DNA of 64,000 nt from Bettongia penicillata ogilbyi (taxonomy: Eukaryota; Chordata; Mammalia; Diprotodontia; Potoroidae). The stretch spans positions 2,088,274 through 2,152,273 of the forward strand of contig JAJHZJ010000696.1 of NCBI GenBank assembly GCA_023548195.1. Direction: 5' to 3'. The notes beneath the pieces are model-generated. The model had not been told where the DNA came from. It ran no database searches and worked only from the letters and a program-made list of their open reading frames with translations. Position 1 is the first letter of the stretch. Each line of letters starts with the position of its first letter. The position numbers and the translations under genes were made by a program. Shown here in pieces: positions 1-9,889 of this stretch.

Positions 1-17
1 TCTCTCTCTCTCCCTCT

Positions 18-99
<82 letters not shown>

Positions 100-139
100 T
101 TCCTTCCTTCCTTCCTTCCTTCCTTCCTTCCTCTCTCTC
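1..139. repeat. (CTTT)n / (CCTT)n microsatellite
   Basis: A short CT run is followed by a long pure CTTT array and then a CCTT array. It lies in the ANXA5 intron upstream of the first exon visible here. Arrays this pure are usually length-variable between individuals. Confidence 0.95.
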
Positions 140-430
140 TTTTGTTTCTATCTGTGCATCCATCCATCCATCCTGTTTGTTTATTTCTAGCTATCCTCTA
201 TCAATCTACCATCTATCTATATCTATGTTTATATCTCATCTATCAGTCATCTATCATCTATCTTATTTATCAATTTGTCATTCTTATCATCTATTTTAGC
301 TGTCTATATCATCTATCTCTCTATCATATCAACCCATCATTTATCTCTGTAATCTTTGTCTCCCTATATGTCATTGATCAATTCACCATTTATCTGTACC
401 TATCATTTATTTATCTGTTTATATCTGTTT
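140..430. repeat. Degenerate CTAT/CATC low-complexity tract
   Basis: The sequence is dominated by imperfect CTAT, CATC and TTTAT units. The 98-residue open frame through it is a by-product of the repeat. Positions 431-828 are ordinary intron with a T-run at 539-552 and no recognised element. Confidence 0.8.
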
Positions 431-828
431 TGGTATAAAAAGAAAGTATTTTTTGGAGGGTCTTATGGTTAGTTAATGAGTTGAAATTTAATTTCTTATC
501 TACAGAGGCATTGTCGAGAGTTCCTCTTGTCAAGTGGTTTTTTTTTTTTTTTGAAGCTATGGCTAAGAGGGTCATTAAAAGATTTTTTGACTGGCATGGA
601 TCACATTGTTCCTTCACAGTCTTTTAAGGAAAATACCATTGGAAAAAGAGAAGCGGGGGTATCCAGGATCTGCCTAGAACCAAAGTTTCCTGTAGGGAGT
701 CTTGACAATTTCCCATCCCATTCTTTTGAGATAACTTATGGAAATCACTTTGCAAACCTTAAAGCACTATATAAAAGCCAATCTCCAATGTTTACCTAAG
801 TAAAACAAAAGTTTCCATTGTTTTTCAG

Positions 829-924
829 TGTTTGACAAATACATGACCATATCAGGATTTCAGATTGAAGAAACCATTGACCGTGAAACATCGGGTCACC
901 TGGAACAGCTGCTCCTTGCTATTG
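829..924 (+). CDS. ANXA5: Annexin A5, internal coding exon (fourth from the end)
   Basis: This 96-bp exon starts with two bases of a split Val codon after a TTTTTCAG acceptor and ends one base into the next codon at a GTGGGT donor. It reads FDKYMTISGFQIEETIDRET and continues to LEQLLLAI, a near match to the end of repeat III and the linker to repeat IV of mammalian annexin A5. The 96-bp length and the phases fit the conserved annexin exon pattern. Annexin A5 is a cytosolic Ca2+-dependent phosphatidylserine-binding protein that forms lattices on membranes and has anticoagulant activity. The window carries roughly residues 205 to 320; upstream exons lie outside it. A His replaces the Asn that I recall in human SGNLEQ. 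Confidence 0.95.
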
Positions 925-1234
925 GTGGGTAATCTTACAATATTTCTGGTGTTTGCTATGCAATATTTTTATATCAGTCAAGAAGTTTTTATTAAGCACT
1001 TCCTATGTGCCAGGCACTGACAACAAGGGTATCATGGAAAAAAAATCACTCGATATTGTGTTCAGAGAAATGAATAGCCATGAGTAACACGATCAGGAAT
1101 TTAGTCAACACTTGAGCTCTCATTCAAGGTTTTGCTCAGAGACTAGAGACTATTTCATGGTTTTGGTCCCTTTTTGGGCCAACTGGAAATTTTATTCCTT
1201 CTCCCCTCGTTTAGTGACCTTTTCATATGCTTCA

Positions 1235-1350
1235 TACCAGAGGTACGTAGTGGTAGAGTCATTTCAATCTTGTCCGGCTCTTTGTGACCCCATTTGGGGT
1301 TTTCTTGGCAAAGATACTAGAGTGTTTTGCCATTTCCTTCTCCAGCTCAT
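1235..1350 (-). repeat. tRNA-derived SINE, 3' part
   Basis: On the minus strand it reads the marsupial SINE tail: GGCAAA, then CTTTGCCAAGAAAACCCC, AATGGGGTCACAAAG and a degenerate GACxxGA motif. The same tail recurs in the plus-strand copies at 2308 and 25437. Confidence 0.75.
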
Positions 1351-1469
1351 CTTATGTAGTTATATAACTGGCTCTTTGGAAAAAAATAATGCACAGCATG
1401 CATATCTCTGCCTCATAACTCTCCATTAGTATAAAATTTCTGGACTGGATCCCATCTTTGCTTCTATTT

Positions 1470-1645
1470 CTTTAGTGGGACATAGTGGGTAGAGCTCTGG
1501 ACTTGGAGTCTGGAAGATGTTGCTTTGAATTCCGTCTCAGGCACTTATTAATGGACAAGTCATCCTCCCCCGCCCCTGAGCCTCAGTTTCCTCAGCTGTG
1601 AAGTGAGAGGGCTGGACTCAGTGACCTCTAATGTCTCAGCTCCAA
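1470..1645 (+). repeat. tRNA-derived/MIR-like SINE
   Basis: It has a GTGGGTAGAGCTCTGGACTT head, a GAGTCTGGAAGA segment, a CTCAGTTTCCTCA core and a GGACTCAGTGACCTCTAATG tail. The internal CAAGTCA core is diverged. Confidence 0.75.
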
Positions 1646-1669
1646 ATAGATGGTCAGTCTTGTGGCCTC

Positions 1670-1770
1670 TGATCACCTTTCAAGGCTGTGTCAGTCATTC
1701 CCTCCTATAAGAAGCCTTTCTTGATTATCTTCTATTTTCAGTACTATCCCTTTCAATCTTAGTCTTGCTC
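1670..1770 (+). repeat. L2 LINE 3'-end remnant
   Basis: The text CATTCCCTCCTATAAGAAGC followed by CTTTCTTGATTA resembles the L2 segment just before its 3' UTR. It is short and diverged. Confidence 0.45.
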
Positions 1771-2039
1771 CTTCTGCTATAGAAAATCACAGAATCTCTA
1801 GGATGCCTTTCCCATTGAAGGATGTCACAAAGGGAACATGGAGGAAACTTCATCTCTCTCTGACTTTCCTACTCTGCAAGCTCTTTTACGTAGGTCCCAG
1901 AATTCACTGGGAAGTGCAAATGATGGGTCCTGGCATCACTTAGTCATGAGCCAAGAGCACACCAAGACTTCTAGGAAAAGATCCCTGGGAACTTTCCAAG
2001 TTCACTGCCAGTAACGTAAGTTTCAGCTAACGTTAGGAA

Positions 2040-2800
2040 GATCACTTATTGTGATTTATTAAACACTTATTGTATGGAAGGCACTGAGGATATAGAGAAA
2101 GAGGAAGAATACTCCGTGCTTTCAAGAAGGAGAGAAAATATGTAAACCTCAAGGTCTGTGCAAGATTTAGAAAGAGCAGATGGAAGGCAGCCTTAAAGGG
2201 GGAAAGTTCCAGAAGCTGGAGTGACCAAGAAGGGTCTCTTGAAAGCAAGGTAGTATTTGAGCTGAGTCTTGAAGGAAGCCTGGGATTCTAAGAGGTGGCA
2301 GAGGTGAGCAGGGGCAGCTAGGTGGTGCAATGGATGGTGCTGGGCCTGGAGTCAGGAGGACTCATCTTCCTGACTTCAAAGCTGGTCTCAGATGTTAGCT
2401 GTGTGTCTTTGGGAAAGTCACTTAACCTTGTTTACCTCAGTTTCCTCATCTGTAAAATGAGCTGAAGGGAGAAGGAGAAGAAAATGGCAAACCATTCCAA
2501 TGTCTTTGCCAAGAAAACCCCAAAAGGGGTCATGGAGAGTTGTATATGACTGAAAAAAACAATTTAGCATTTGAGCTGAGGAGGGAGAGTCTCCCAGGCC
2601 TGAGGAACAAGTTGTGCACAGGCATGGAGCTGGCAGATGGAATCGTATTCAAGGAACAGCCTGGTTAGGGTTTGTGGAGGAATGTGATATGGAAGATGAC
2701 TGCAGAAAAGGAGGAATGGATGAGTTGGTGAAGGGCTCTAACTGCCAAAGAAGGGATTTTCTATTTGATCCTGGAGGTAATAGGGACCCATTAGACACAG
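2040..2800 (-). repeat. L2 LINE remnant interrupted by a SINE
   Basis: It begins with an antisense L2 3' end (TTTATTAAACACTTATTGTA, GGCACTGAGGATA). It continues with degenerate text of the same family seen at 25880-26470 and 32830-34130 (GAGCTGAGTCTTGAAGGAAG; GGTTAGGGTTTGTGGAGGAA). A SINE splits it at about 2308-2565. Confidence 0.6.
2308..2565 (+). repeat. Full-length tRNA-derived SINE
   Basis: The whole unit is visible: head GGGGCAGCTAGGTGGTGCAA, GAGTCAGGAGGACTC, GTCACTTAACC, CTCAGTTTCCTCATCTGTAA, then GGCAAACCATTCCAATGTCT and CCAAGAAAACCCC. It has landed inside an older L2 copy. Confidence 0.85.
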
Positions 2801-2881
2801 ACCTTTGTTTTCTTACAACTTAGGGACGTGAATGAATAAAACTCAGCTCAAAAGCACCCGCCTCATCTTATTTTTTTTTAG

Positions 2882-2940
2882 TAAAGTCTGTCCGAAGTGT
2901 ACCTGCCTACCTTGCTGAGACACTCTACTATGCCATGAAG
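2882..2940 (+). CDS. ANXA5: Annexin A5, third coding exon from the end
   Basis: This 59-bp exon lies between a T-rich TTTTTTTTAG acceptor and a GTATGTG donor. It completes the split Val codon and reads VKSVRSVPAYLAETLYYAMK, the helical stretch that opens annexin repeat IV. The length of 59 and final phase 0 match the conserved annexin exon of this position. The two SV pairs replace SI pairs I recall in human. The frame joins the flanking exons without a break. Confidence 0.95.
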
Positions 2941-3054
2941 GTATGTGAATCGTCTAAGATTTATTTTTCTTTATAATATCTTCCTGCAGTTCTATTTCAA
3001 CTCATTAGCTAAAAATTATCTCATTAGAATAAGCTTGTATAGATGCAGTTTCAG

Positions 3055-3235
3055 GGCAATCTTATATAGTGGAAAGAATATAGGATTTGATTTGGAATCC
3101 TGGCTTGGTCACTTACTGTCTCTGATTTTGAGGAAGGGCCTCAGTTTCTTATTCTGTAAAATGAGGAACTGAACTCAGCAACATTGTTAAGGTCTTTCCA
3201 GCCTTAAACCTTATGTTCCTATGACCTCCCTGTAC
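3055..3235 (+). repeat. MIR-like SINE
   Basis: It shows a GTGGAAAGAATATAGGATTT head, a TTGGAATCCTGGCTTGGTCA segment, CTCAGTTTCTTATTCTGTAA and a GGTCTTTCCAGCCTTAAA tail. Below it, 3240-3540 is AT-rich intron without a recognised element. Confidence 0.65.
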
Positions 3236-3539
3236 CTTAGTTTCCTCTTCAGTGAAATGAGGACATTGAACTATGTAATTTCTAACGGAGCTTTCCAATT
3301 TTAAATTTTACACTTCTAATATTTCTCTGTATTTCAGCTATGTAGCTAAATTATTGTTTTTTAAGTTACCTAATTCATTTTGATGTCCTTGAATTTAAAT
3401 TTGTTGCCAAAAAATGTGCTTGAATACTAATCGCAATTTCTTCATTGCTTGACTTTATGAAGCAAATGAAGTTATTTCCTAAGATTGAGAAAAGGAATCT
3501 AAACTGCTTAGATAATAAGGTGACAATAATCATGCTCTT

Positions 3540-3750
3540 TGGAGAATTATAGAATTTTAGCTCTAGAAAAGAACTTAGAAGTCATAATCCAACCCTGACT
3601 TTTTTGCTGATGAGGAAACTGATGGCTAAGGGTGGGCAGTGACTTGCCTAAGATGACAGATCTTCTAAACGGGAGACCTTGGATATAAAATCTAGGTCTT
3701 CTGACCTGAAACCCGCAATTCTTTCTTGTATTATGATGCCTGCAATGGGG
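3540..3750 (-). repeat. MIR-like SINE, antisense
   Basis: The plus strand shows the antisense core: ATTTTAGCTCTAGAAAAGAA, GATGAGGAAACTGATGG and CAGTGACTTGCCTAAGATGA. Confidence 0.65.
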
Positions 3751-4054
3751 ATTTCCTTGACTCCATTTTCTTTGAGATTTTTAAATTTGGAATTTGGAAG
3801 CAAAGTAGATATCAACACTGTATGCCAATGTGTTCAATGGGTGGTCATGATTAGGGGTGGAGGACAAATTTTGGAGGATAGTCTTTTTAAAATAATGCCA
3901 CTACCTACCCTGAGAAGATTCTACCAGTTTAATTCTATGTAGTGCCAACCCTTCTTCCCCATGCCTACTCCACTTTTGGATTGCCAGAAGGCAACCCCAG
4001 GTTCCTAGAATTTTGTGTAAGCATCTTCTTTGAATCAGAGTTCATGATTTCTTA

Positions 4055-4225
4055 CCAGTATGGGGTAGGGGAGAAGGTATTGGATTTGGAATGCCTGAGT
4101 TCAAATCCTGCTACAGACAGGTACTAACAGTGTGACCATAGACATGTCAGGTTTAACCTCACTCTACTTTAAGTTTCCTCATTTGTAAAGTGAGGGTGTT
4201 GGATCTGATGGCCTTTCAAGTTAGC
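4055..4225 (+). repeat. tRNA-derived SINE
   Basis: GGTATTGGATTTGGAATGCC, GAGTTCAAATCCTGC, GTGTGACCATAGACATGTCA and TTCCTCATTTGTAAAGTGAG follow one another as in the other SINE copies of this window. Confidence 0.7.
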
Positions 4226-4657
4226 CAGAGGACACACAATTCAAAACAAAATCATTTAAGAAAATAGCACAATAAGAAACATTGTCTTCACATCTCCCCC
4301 TCTCCAGCCCCCCGCTCACCTCCAGAACCTGGAGCTCAGGCTCCTATAAAAACTCCCATAAGAACACCTTTAGTTGAATGGACGAAAATGCATAGGGATC
4401 ACATGTGGGTCACATTCATGTGGGCAACACATGATCAAGTCATCTTTTTGAGAAATAAACACACAGGGAACATGTGTGCTGGACCATATGTATGGAAAAG
4501 TAATTCATACCTCTGAGCTCCCAGAACTGCTGCTATCACACTGCTATCTGTTGGATGTTCTTCCCCTTGGACATCACTTTTTGTTGCTCTCTACCTGGCA
4601 CTGTTTCTTCATGATAGGTGCTCATCCTGGAGTATGCTGTGGTTGGTAAGCCTCTCG

Positions 4658-4673
4658 CCTGCAGGGGGTGCTG
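4658..4673 (+). promoter_or_regulatory. CTCF-like motif in an ANXA5 intron
   Basis: CCTGCAGGGGGTGCTG matches the CTCF core (CCASYAGRKGGCRSY type) at most positions, read on the plus strand. It lies outside the recognised repeats. This is a motif match only; occupancy is unknown. Confidence 0.4.
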
Positions 4674-5309
4674 TTGCTTTGTCACCCAGCAGTTGTGAAC
4701 TGTTTATCCCCCTCAGTTTGGTTGTGCCAGAAGGTAGCAGATGACTAGATTAAAAACACATTTGTTCTTTGAATTATTTTACCCTGTGATGGTTCAACTC
4801 TCAGCTCACTTGTGGTCATCAACACATTTAAATTCTTAGGTCTCATCACCTTTGCCCTAGTTGTGACCAGTATTCTCAGTATTCTTCTTCCTAAATGATC
4901 TGAGATCTGTCCAATACCACAGTGAGGACATGTTTTCAATTTCTCCCCGTCCTGTTCCTCTGATCTATCTATTCATTACCAGGGCTGGGCTGGGTGGAGA
5001 AGACAGAGAACAAGAAGCCTCTGTCCCACTTTCTTGATAACAAATCACAACTTGCTCTCTCTAGATGTAGAATTCATTGTGATTGAATTTAATGCATCTT
5101 TCCTCATTACATAAAAATAATTACCTAGAAACCGAGAAATAAAGAACCACTTTTAGTTATATATTTTTTCTTTATAATCCTGTCTTTGCATTATGAATAT
5201 CAAGCCTGTAAGGAGTCTTTCCAAGGTTCTCTTCCTCTCCTTTCTGTATCACTAATACATAAAATCTGTCTGTTTTTTGATTTGTTTGTAATTTGTCTTT
5301 TTTTTTAAG

Positions 5310-5432
5310 GGTGCTGGCACTGATGACCACACTCTCATAAGAGTCATCGTTTCCAGGAGTGAAAAAGACCTATTCAACATCAGAAAAGAATTTAGAAAGA
5401 ACTTTGCCACTTCTCTTTATTCCATGATTAAG
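5310..5432 (+). CDS. ANXA5: Annexin A5, penultimate coding exon (repeat IV, calcium site)
   Basis: This 123-bp exon follows a TTTTTTTTAAG acceptor and ends at a GTAATGG donor, in phase 0 at both ends. It begins GAGTDDHTLIRVIVSRSEKD; with the preceding Lys this is the KGAGTD endonexin-fold signature of a type II calcium site in repeat IV. It continues with LFNIRKEFRKNFATSLYSMI and a final Lys, the membrane-facing core of that repeat. The match to mammalian annexin A5 is very close, with only conservative changes noticed (for example VIVSRSEKD). Confidence 0.96.
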
Positions 5433-5439
5433 GTAATGG

Positions 5440-5530
5440 AATCTTGTGATCTTGGACAAGTCTCTTCTCTGTTCAGTTTCCTGATTTATAAAAGTGAGGG
5501 GATTGGAGTACATGACCTTTAAGGTCCAGT
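5440..5530 (+). repeat. MIR-like SINE fragment beside a splice donor
   Basis: CTTGTGATCTTGGACAAGTC, CAGTTTCCTGATTTATAAAA and GGTCCAGTCAAG resemble the middle of the SINE core. It begins within about ten bases of the ANXA5 donor at 5433. Confidence 0.55.
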
Positions 5531-5724
5531 CAAGCGCACATGTGTCATTCCTATGATCTCTTCCTTCATATTCTGTTTTCAAAACAACAGTAAATCTATC
5601 ACAGACACTCAAAGTTATGTGAATAGGGTTAGTTGAAGAAGGCATTCTTTTATCCTCAGAGTCAAGCCTGTATAAAGTTTAGAATTCTGGCATATTTAAA
5701 CATTTGGTTAAGAAGCTGAGAGAC

Positions 5725-5815
5725 TGTCTCATATTGGGAAAGAGCCCTGGACCTGGGATCAAGAGACTTGTGTTTGAATGTTGCCTTAGTCATATGGGGT
5801 GAAGTCAGCAAGTTA
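5725..5815 (+). repeat. SINE fragment
   Basis: GGAAAGAGCCCTGGACCTGG, GATCAAGAGACTTGTGTTTG and GAATGTTGCCTTAGTC resemble the head and middle of the tRNA-derived SINEs here. Confidence 0.5.
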
Positions 5816-5915
5816 AAAATAATTCATTTGGTGAGGAAGCACCCTGTATAGCATTCCTAACATGAGAGTCAACACATGGATTGTGTGGGGTGAAATCAGA
5901 TGACTGTCCTTTCTT

Positions 5916-5958
5916 CGTGTGTGTGTGTGTGTGTGTATGTGTGTGTTTGTTTGTGGAG
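5916..5958. repeat. (GT)n microsatellite
   Basis: A GT run with single interruptions lies 50-90 bases upstream of the terminal ANXA5 exon. Confidence 0.9.
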
Positions 5959-6005
5959 GGGTGTCCCTCTCTTCCTGTTACTCACAGTATAATTTTGGGT
6001 TGCAG

Positions 6006-6068
6006 GATGACACATCTGGAGATTATAAGAGAGCGCTGTTACTTCTCTGTGGTGGAGAGGATGACTGA
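6006..6068 (+). CDS. ANXA5: Annexin A5, terminal coding exon
   Basis: After a TTGCAG acceptor the frame reads DDTSGDYKRALLLLCGGEDD and stops at TGA (6066-6068). This is the annexin A5 C terminus; its acidic residues complete the repeat IV calcium site. Two points differ from the human protein as I recall it: the first residue of the exon is Asp rather than Gly, and the tail carries Cys-Gly-Gly rather than Cys-Gly before Glu-Asp-Asp. Both come straight from the DNA and could be real lineage differences. Spliced to the three upstream exons, the window encodes 113 continuous residues with no stop. Confidence 0.95.
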   Translation, partial: DDTSGDYKRALLLLCGGEDD

Positions 6069-6490
6069 TCTGGCCGCCTGGCAGAAAGTGCTTTCTTCTG
6101 TGCCTGCCTCCCGGTGCCTTCCAGCTAGCCTCCCAACTAGCCTCATTTTAGTATGTTAATGCTTTCTGTGTTGCCTTATTCATACTAGCATGCAAATGAT
6201 TGACCCCTATGTGGAAGCATGTTGTAGAAGTGATTACTGTACTTCCTTCTGATCTCCACATTGAGGTTTCCCAACTTTACAGGCTGTGGGATCACAGAAC
6301 ACTCTTCAGGGGCAAAAAACACCTTGAAAATCCTCTTTAGGGACTAAGTTTAGAGCTTGGCTCCGGGATATTATCATTACATTATGATAAGATTAAAATG
6401 GAAATTTGTGTTAAATTGTATTGGCTTTCATATTTTTTTCCTAAATAAAAAAGCCCTCACTTACATTCTATCAATAAACATACTACCTTA
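6069..6490 (+). other. ANXA5: ANXA5 3' UTR
   Basis: The stretch after the stop codon is free of recognised repeats and runs to two polyadenylation signals. The exact cleavage site cannot be seen from sequence alone. Confidence 0.8.
6444..6478 (+). terminator. ANXA5: ANXA5 polyadenylation signals
   Basis: Two AATAAA hexamers at 6444-6449 and 6473-6478 lie about 380 bases after the stop codon. Cleavage would be expected some 10-30 bases beyond the one used. Confidence 0.7.
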
Positions 6491-6769
6491 ATGAAAACTT
6501 CACCTTAATATTAGAAACTCCTTGACAGGTGAGTAATCAAGTTGTTTTGCTTCTGAATGAAGTCTGTAGCGTGATGGAGGACACATTCAGAAGTCTAAGG
6601 CAAAACAAACATTTCTTCTCTCAAAGGCCATCATTGCTTGGCACAATGTGTTTTTGTTTTTCTCCCTCCAATGTTATCTTAAACAAGTCAAATTAATGGT
6701 GGTGTAACTGGGGAAACAGGTATTGGGTTCTCTTGGTGGAAAACTCAGACTACAGTGATGTAGGAGAGA

Positions 6770-6925
6770 AAGGGTTGAACTTGGTCTAGGTTCAGATCCC
6801 ACCTCAGACAGACACTAGATGTGTGCCCCCAGGCAAGTTACTTAGCCTCTATGCCTCAGTTTCCTCATTGGTAAGAAAAAAGAAGAGGGTGGACAATAGT
6901 TTTCAAGGTCTTTTCCAGATCTTAA
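6770..6925 (+). repeat. tRNA-derived SINE
   Basis: GGTTCAGATCCCACCTCAGA, CCCCAGGCAAGTTACTTAGC and CTCAGTTTCCTCATTGGTAA identify a SINE of the same class as the copies in the ANXA5 introns. Confidence 0.75.
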
Positions 6926-7079
6926 ACTCTCTGATCTCCTGAATAGTTCTTTCATAGCAAGGGTCAAAGCCCTTACTGGAGGAGGATCTTCACTTCTTTA
7001 TAACTAGGTCATTTGGTCATGGAAGTCATCCTTTCATGGTGCTAGTGGTCTGATGAAAAAGCCGCTCCATCTTTAAGAG

Positions 7080-7260
7080 TAAACATAGATTAGTGTCTTC
7101 CCTCTTGAGTTGGGAGGACCCTCAGAGGTCATCTAGTTTAAATGCCAAATTGAATTCAGCACAGAGGCCTGGAGACAGGAGAGGGTTTGCTCAGGGTCAC
7201 AGAAGTAGCTTCTAAGTTACTGTCTGGATTAGAACCTGGGTCCTCTTATGCTGAAATCAG
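7080..7260 (-). repeat. MIR-like SINE, antisense
   Basis: GGACCCTCAGAGGTCATCTA, GGCCTGGAGACAGGAGAGGG and TGCTCAGGGTCACAGAAGTA show the antisense MIR-type core. Confidence 0.6.
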
Positions 7261-7394
7261 TGGCTCCTTACCTCTGTCTTTCCTCTTCTACTCTCAGTCA
7301 TTTCCAGCTCTCTATTTACTCTTTCCCTCCCTGCAGCCCAAGGGCAGGGGATCCTCTCCATAGAGGAGCAGGTCTTTGTTGTTGGAGAAATAGC

Positions 7395-7640
7395 ATCAAA
7401 CAATGGAAAAAACTTGGGACTTGGGGCCAGACAAGACTTGGGATCAAATTCCACCATCGATAAATACTAGCTGTGTGACTTTGGAGAAGTCACTTTACTT
7501 CTTTGAGACTGTTTCCTTCTCTATGAAACAGGGGTAATGATCCCTATGGTGCCTTTGAGGCCTAGATGATATCCCATACGTAAAGCACTTTCACAAACCT
7601 CAAAGTTTTATAAATAATCATGATAACAGTAATAGCAGCC
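7395..7640 (+). repeat. SINE with THER/MIR-like tail
   Basis: GGCCAGACAAGACTTGGGAT, GCTGTGTGACTTTGGAGAAG, CACTTTACTTC and the tail GTAAAGCACTTTCACAAACC then CTCAAAGTTTTATAAATAAT form one unit. Confidence 0.7.
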
Positions 7641-7654
7641 TTTTATATAGCAGT

Positions 7655-7970
7655 GCATGGGATTATGGTTCTAGAGCTGGAAGGGATCTTAGAGGTCACT
7701 GAGTCCAGTCCCCTGGTTTTAACAGATTGGGAAACTGAGGCTGAGGGAATTGAAGTGGCTTCCCCAAGGTTGATAATTTGCAAAGCACTTTATACGTTTA
7801 TATATTGAACTTTCCAATGACCCTATGAGGTAAATACTAAGGATATTACCCTCATTTTGTAGAAAAGGAAACAGAAACTCAATAAGGTGACGTAATTTTC
7901 CAGTGGTCACATGCTGAAGTGTCACAAGTGGGATTTTCATTTAGACTTTCCCCATTCCTAAGTCCAAGCC
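7655..7970 (-). repeat. Two adjacent antisense MIR-like SINE fragments
   Basis: The first (to about 7775) reads CTAGAGCTGGAAGGGATCTT then GGGAAACTGAGGCTGAGGGA. The second reads CAAAGCACTTTATACG, CCCTATGAGGTAAATACTAA and GAAAAGGAAACAGAAACTCA. Confidence 0.65.
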
Positions 7971-8179
7971 TGTATCCTTGATGCCGCTCTTTTCCACTAC
8001 TTGCTAACTTCCTGTTTTCTGTCTAAGGTTTCCCTTTTTACTTGTTGGTATGTCTTCCTCCCTCCCTCCCTTTCTGTTCTTGTCCCCCTTTTGCTTCTAC
8101 TTCTGTACGATCCTTATGGAAGTAGGAGATAGTGAAAGAATGTATAGCAATATTTTTGTATGCCAAACATAATGGTCAT

Positions 8180-8785
8180 GTTGTGAAAGAAAACATAGGC
8201 CAAAAACACTCAAGAAAAATAAAGTCTGCTTCAATCTGTATTCAGACACCACCAGTTCTTTCTCTGGGGATGGACAGTACTTTTCATCATATGTCCTCCA
8301 GAGTTGTCTGGGATCACAGTATTGCCGAGAGTAGCTAAGTCAGTCACAGCTGAGCATCTTACAATCCTGCTCTTACTTTGTACACATTGCATTTCACTTT
8401 GAGTCAGCCCAAGCAGGTCTTTCAAGCTTTTTCTGAGAGCACTCTGCTCATCATCTTATAGGACAGTAGTATTTCATCATAATCACATGCAGCAACTTGT
8501 TCAGCCACTCCCCATTTGATGGGCATCTCCTCAAGTTCCATTCTTTACCCCCAGAAAAGAGCTGCAATAGGTATTTTTGTATACATTGTTCCTTATCCTT
8601 TTTTAAGAAAATCTTTTCTGGGATACAGACCTAGTAGTATTGACAGATCGAAAGGTCTGCTTGGTTTGGAGCCCTTTGGGCATAGTTCCAAATTGCTCTA
8701 CAGAGTGGTTGAATCAGTTCATGACTCCACCAACGGTGCATTAATATCTCATTTTCTCCACATCTCCCAAGGATGGGTAGAAATC
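8180..8785 (-). mobile_element. L1 3'-UTR fragment
   Basis: The antisense marsupial L1 3' UTR can be followed by landmarks: CAATCTGTATTCAGACACCA, TTCTTTCTCTGGGGATGGAC, TTGTTCAGCCACTCCCCATT, TGATGGGCATCTCCTCAAGT and AATTGCTCTACAGAGTGGTT. The same landmarks recur in order at 52200-52760. It is an old, 5'-truncated copy. Confidence 0.8.
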
Positions 8786-8934
8786 ACAGCAGTGGGCTGT
8801 CCTTCTTGTTCTACCTCATTTAAATTTCAGTGTCCCCTTAAAATCTACATCTTGTCTCATTTTCTTCCATAGTTTAATAACCTTTCCAACATAGATTTTT
8901 CTAGTACAGGTTATTAAGTTATACCGGAAAATGA

Positions 8935-9195
8935 GACAAAAGCAAAGAAGCATTTATTAAGTACCTTTTATGTTCCAGGCATTGTGCTAAATACTATATG
9001 AATAGCTCATTTGATCCTCACCACAACTCTATTATTATCCCAATTTTATAGTTGAGGAAACTGAAGCAGATGGAGGTTAAGTGACTTGCCCAGGGTCACA
9101 CATCTCAGATGTGTCTGAGGTCAGATTTAAACTGATAATGAGTTTTCCTGACTCCAGGCCTGGTACTTTATCTCTGCACTACCTGGCTGCTTATA
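8935..9195 (-). repeat. SINE, antisense, full unit
   Basis: AAGCATTTATTAAGTACCTT, GAGGAAACTGAAGCAGATGG, AAGTGACTTGCCCAGGGTCA and CTGACTCCAGGCCTGG end in CACTACCTGGCTGC, the complement of the SINE head. Confidence 0.75.
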
Positions 9196-9544
9196 GGTAT
9201 ACAGGATAGTACCTGATTAATATGGGCAGGAGTCTTTTGGGGGAGCTGAGTTCTGCCTTTAGATCGCCTGGTCATGGTCAAAAGGATAGTGTAATTTCTT
9301 CTCTCATGAGAATCAAAGACCTTCTGATGGAAATACTTAGGGTTTTCTCCTTTGGGATGCTAGATATGAATGCTGATTCTGATTCTGTAGGGGAGGGGAT
9401 GGGGAATAAACTTGCAATATGTAAAGATCATAACATGAGAAAAAAAAGCTTTAGTTATGGATACTGTTATGAGTAAATATGTATGAATATCACATATGCA
9501 ATTTACATGTACAAATAGGTATCCATATCCATATATATATATTG

Positions 9545-9705
9545 TCTAAGAAACTGTAGTGTGGTACAGGAACCAGAGAACCTTGGGGTCAGACCTACCT
9601 CTAATATTACCTTGTTTGATCCTGGGTGGGTCACTTAAGTCTCAGTTTCCTTATCTGCAAAATGAAGGGGTTGAACCAGTTGGCTCTGAGTTTCCTGCCA
9701 TGTCT
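9545..9705 (+). repeat. tRNA-derived/MIR-like SINE
   Basis: AGTGTGGTACAGGAACCAGA, TTGGGGTCAGACCTACCTCT, TCCTGGGTGGGTCACTTAAG and CTCAGTTTCCTTATCTGCAA. Confidence 0.7.
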
Positions 9706-9889
9706 AGAGCTATGACCATGATCTAATTCATCTGCATTCCCCATAGGAAGGATGACACTTGCAGTTATAAAATTCCAAGAAGCAAATGTGCTTTTCTACA
9801 TTTTACAAGAAGGGTCATTGCTAATGCAAACCAGACACTATGAATGAATCCTGAGTAAGCCCTTCTCCTGAAGTGGAGCGAAGACTGAA

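Larger units (their letters stand above)
925..2881 (+). other. ANXA5: ANXA5 intron with SINE and L2 insertions
   Basis: The intron runs from a GTGGGT donor to a TTTTTTTTAG acceptor. Its SINE and L2 remnants are listed separately. Nothing in it suggests an additional exon. Confidence 0.85.

Noticed and set aside
142..438. 98-codon frame and similar frames in 13492-13709 and 56481-56666
   Set aside because: They are produced by tetranucleotide or CT repeats.
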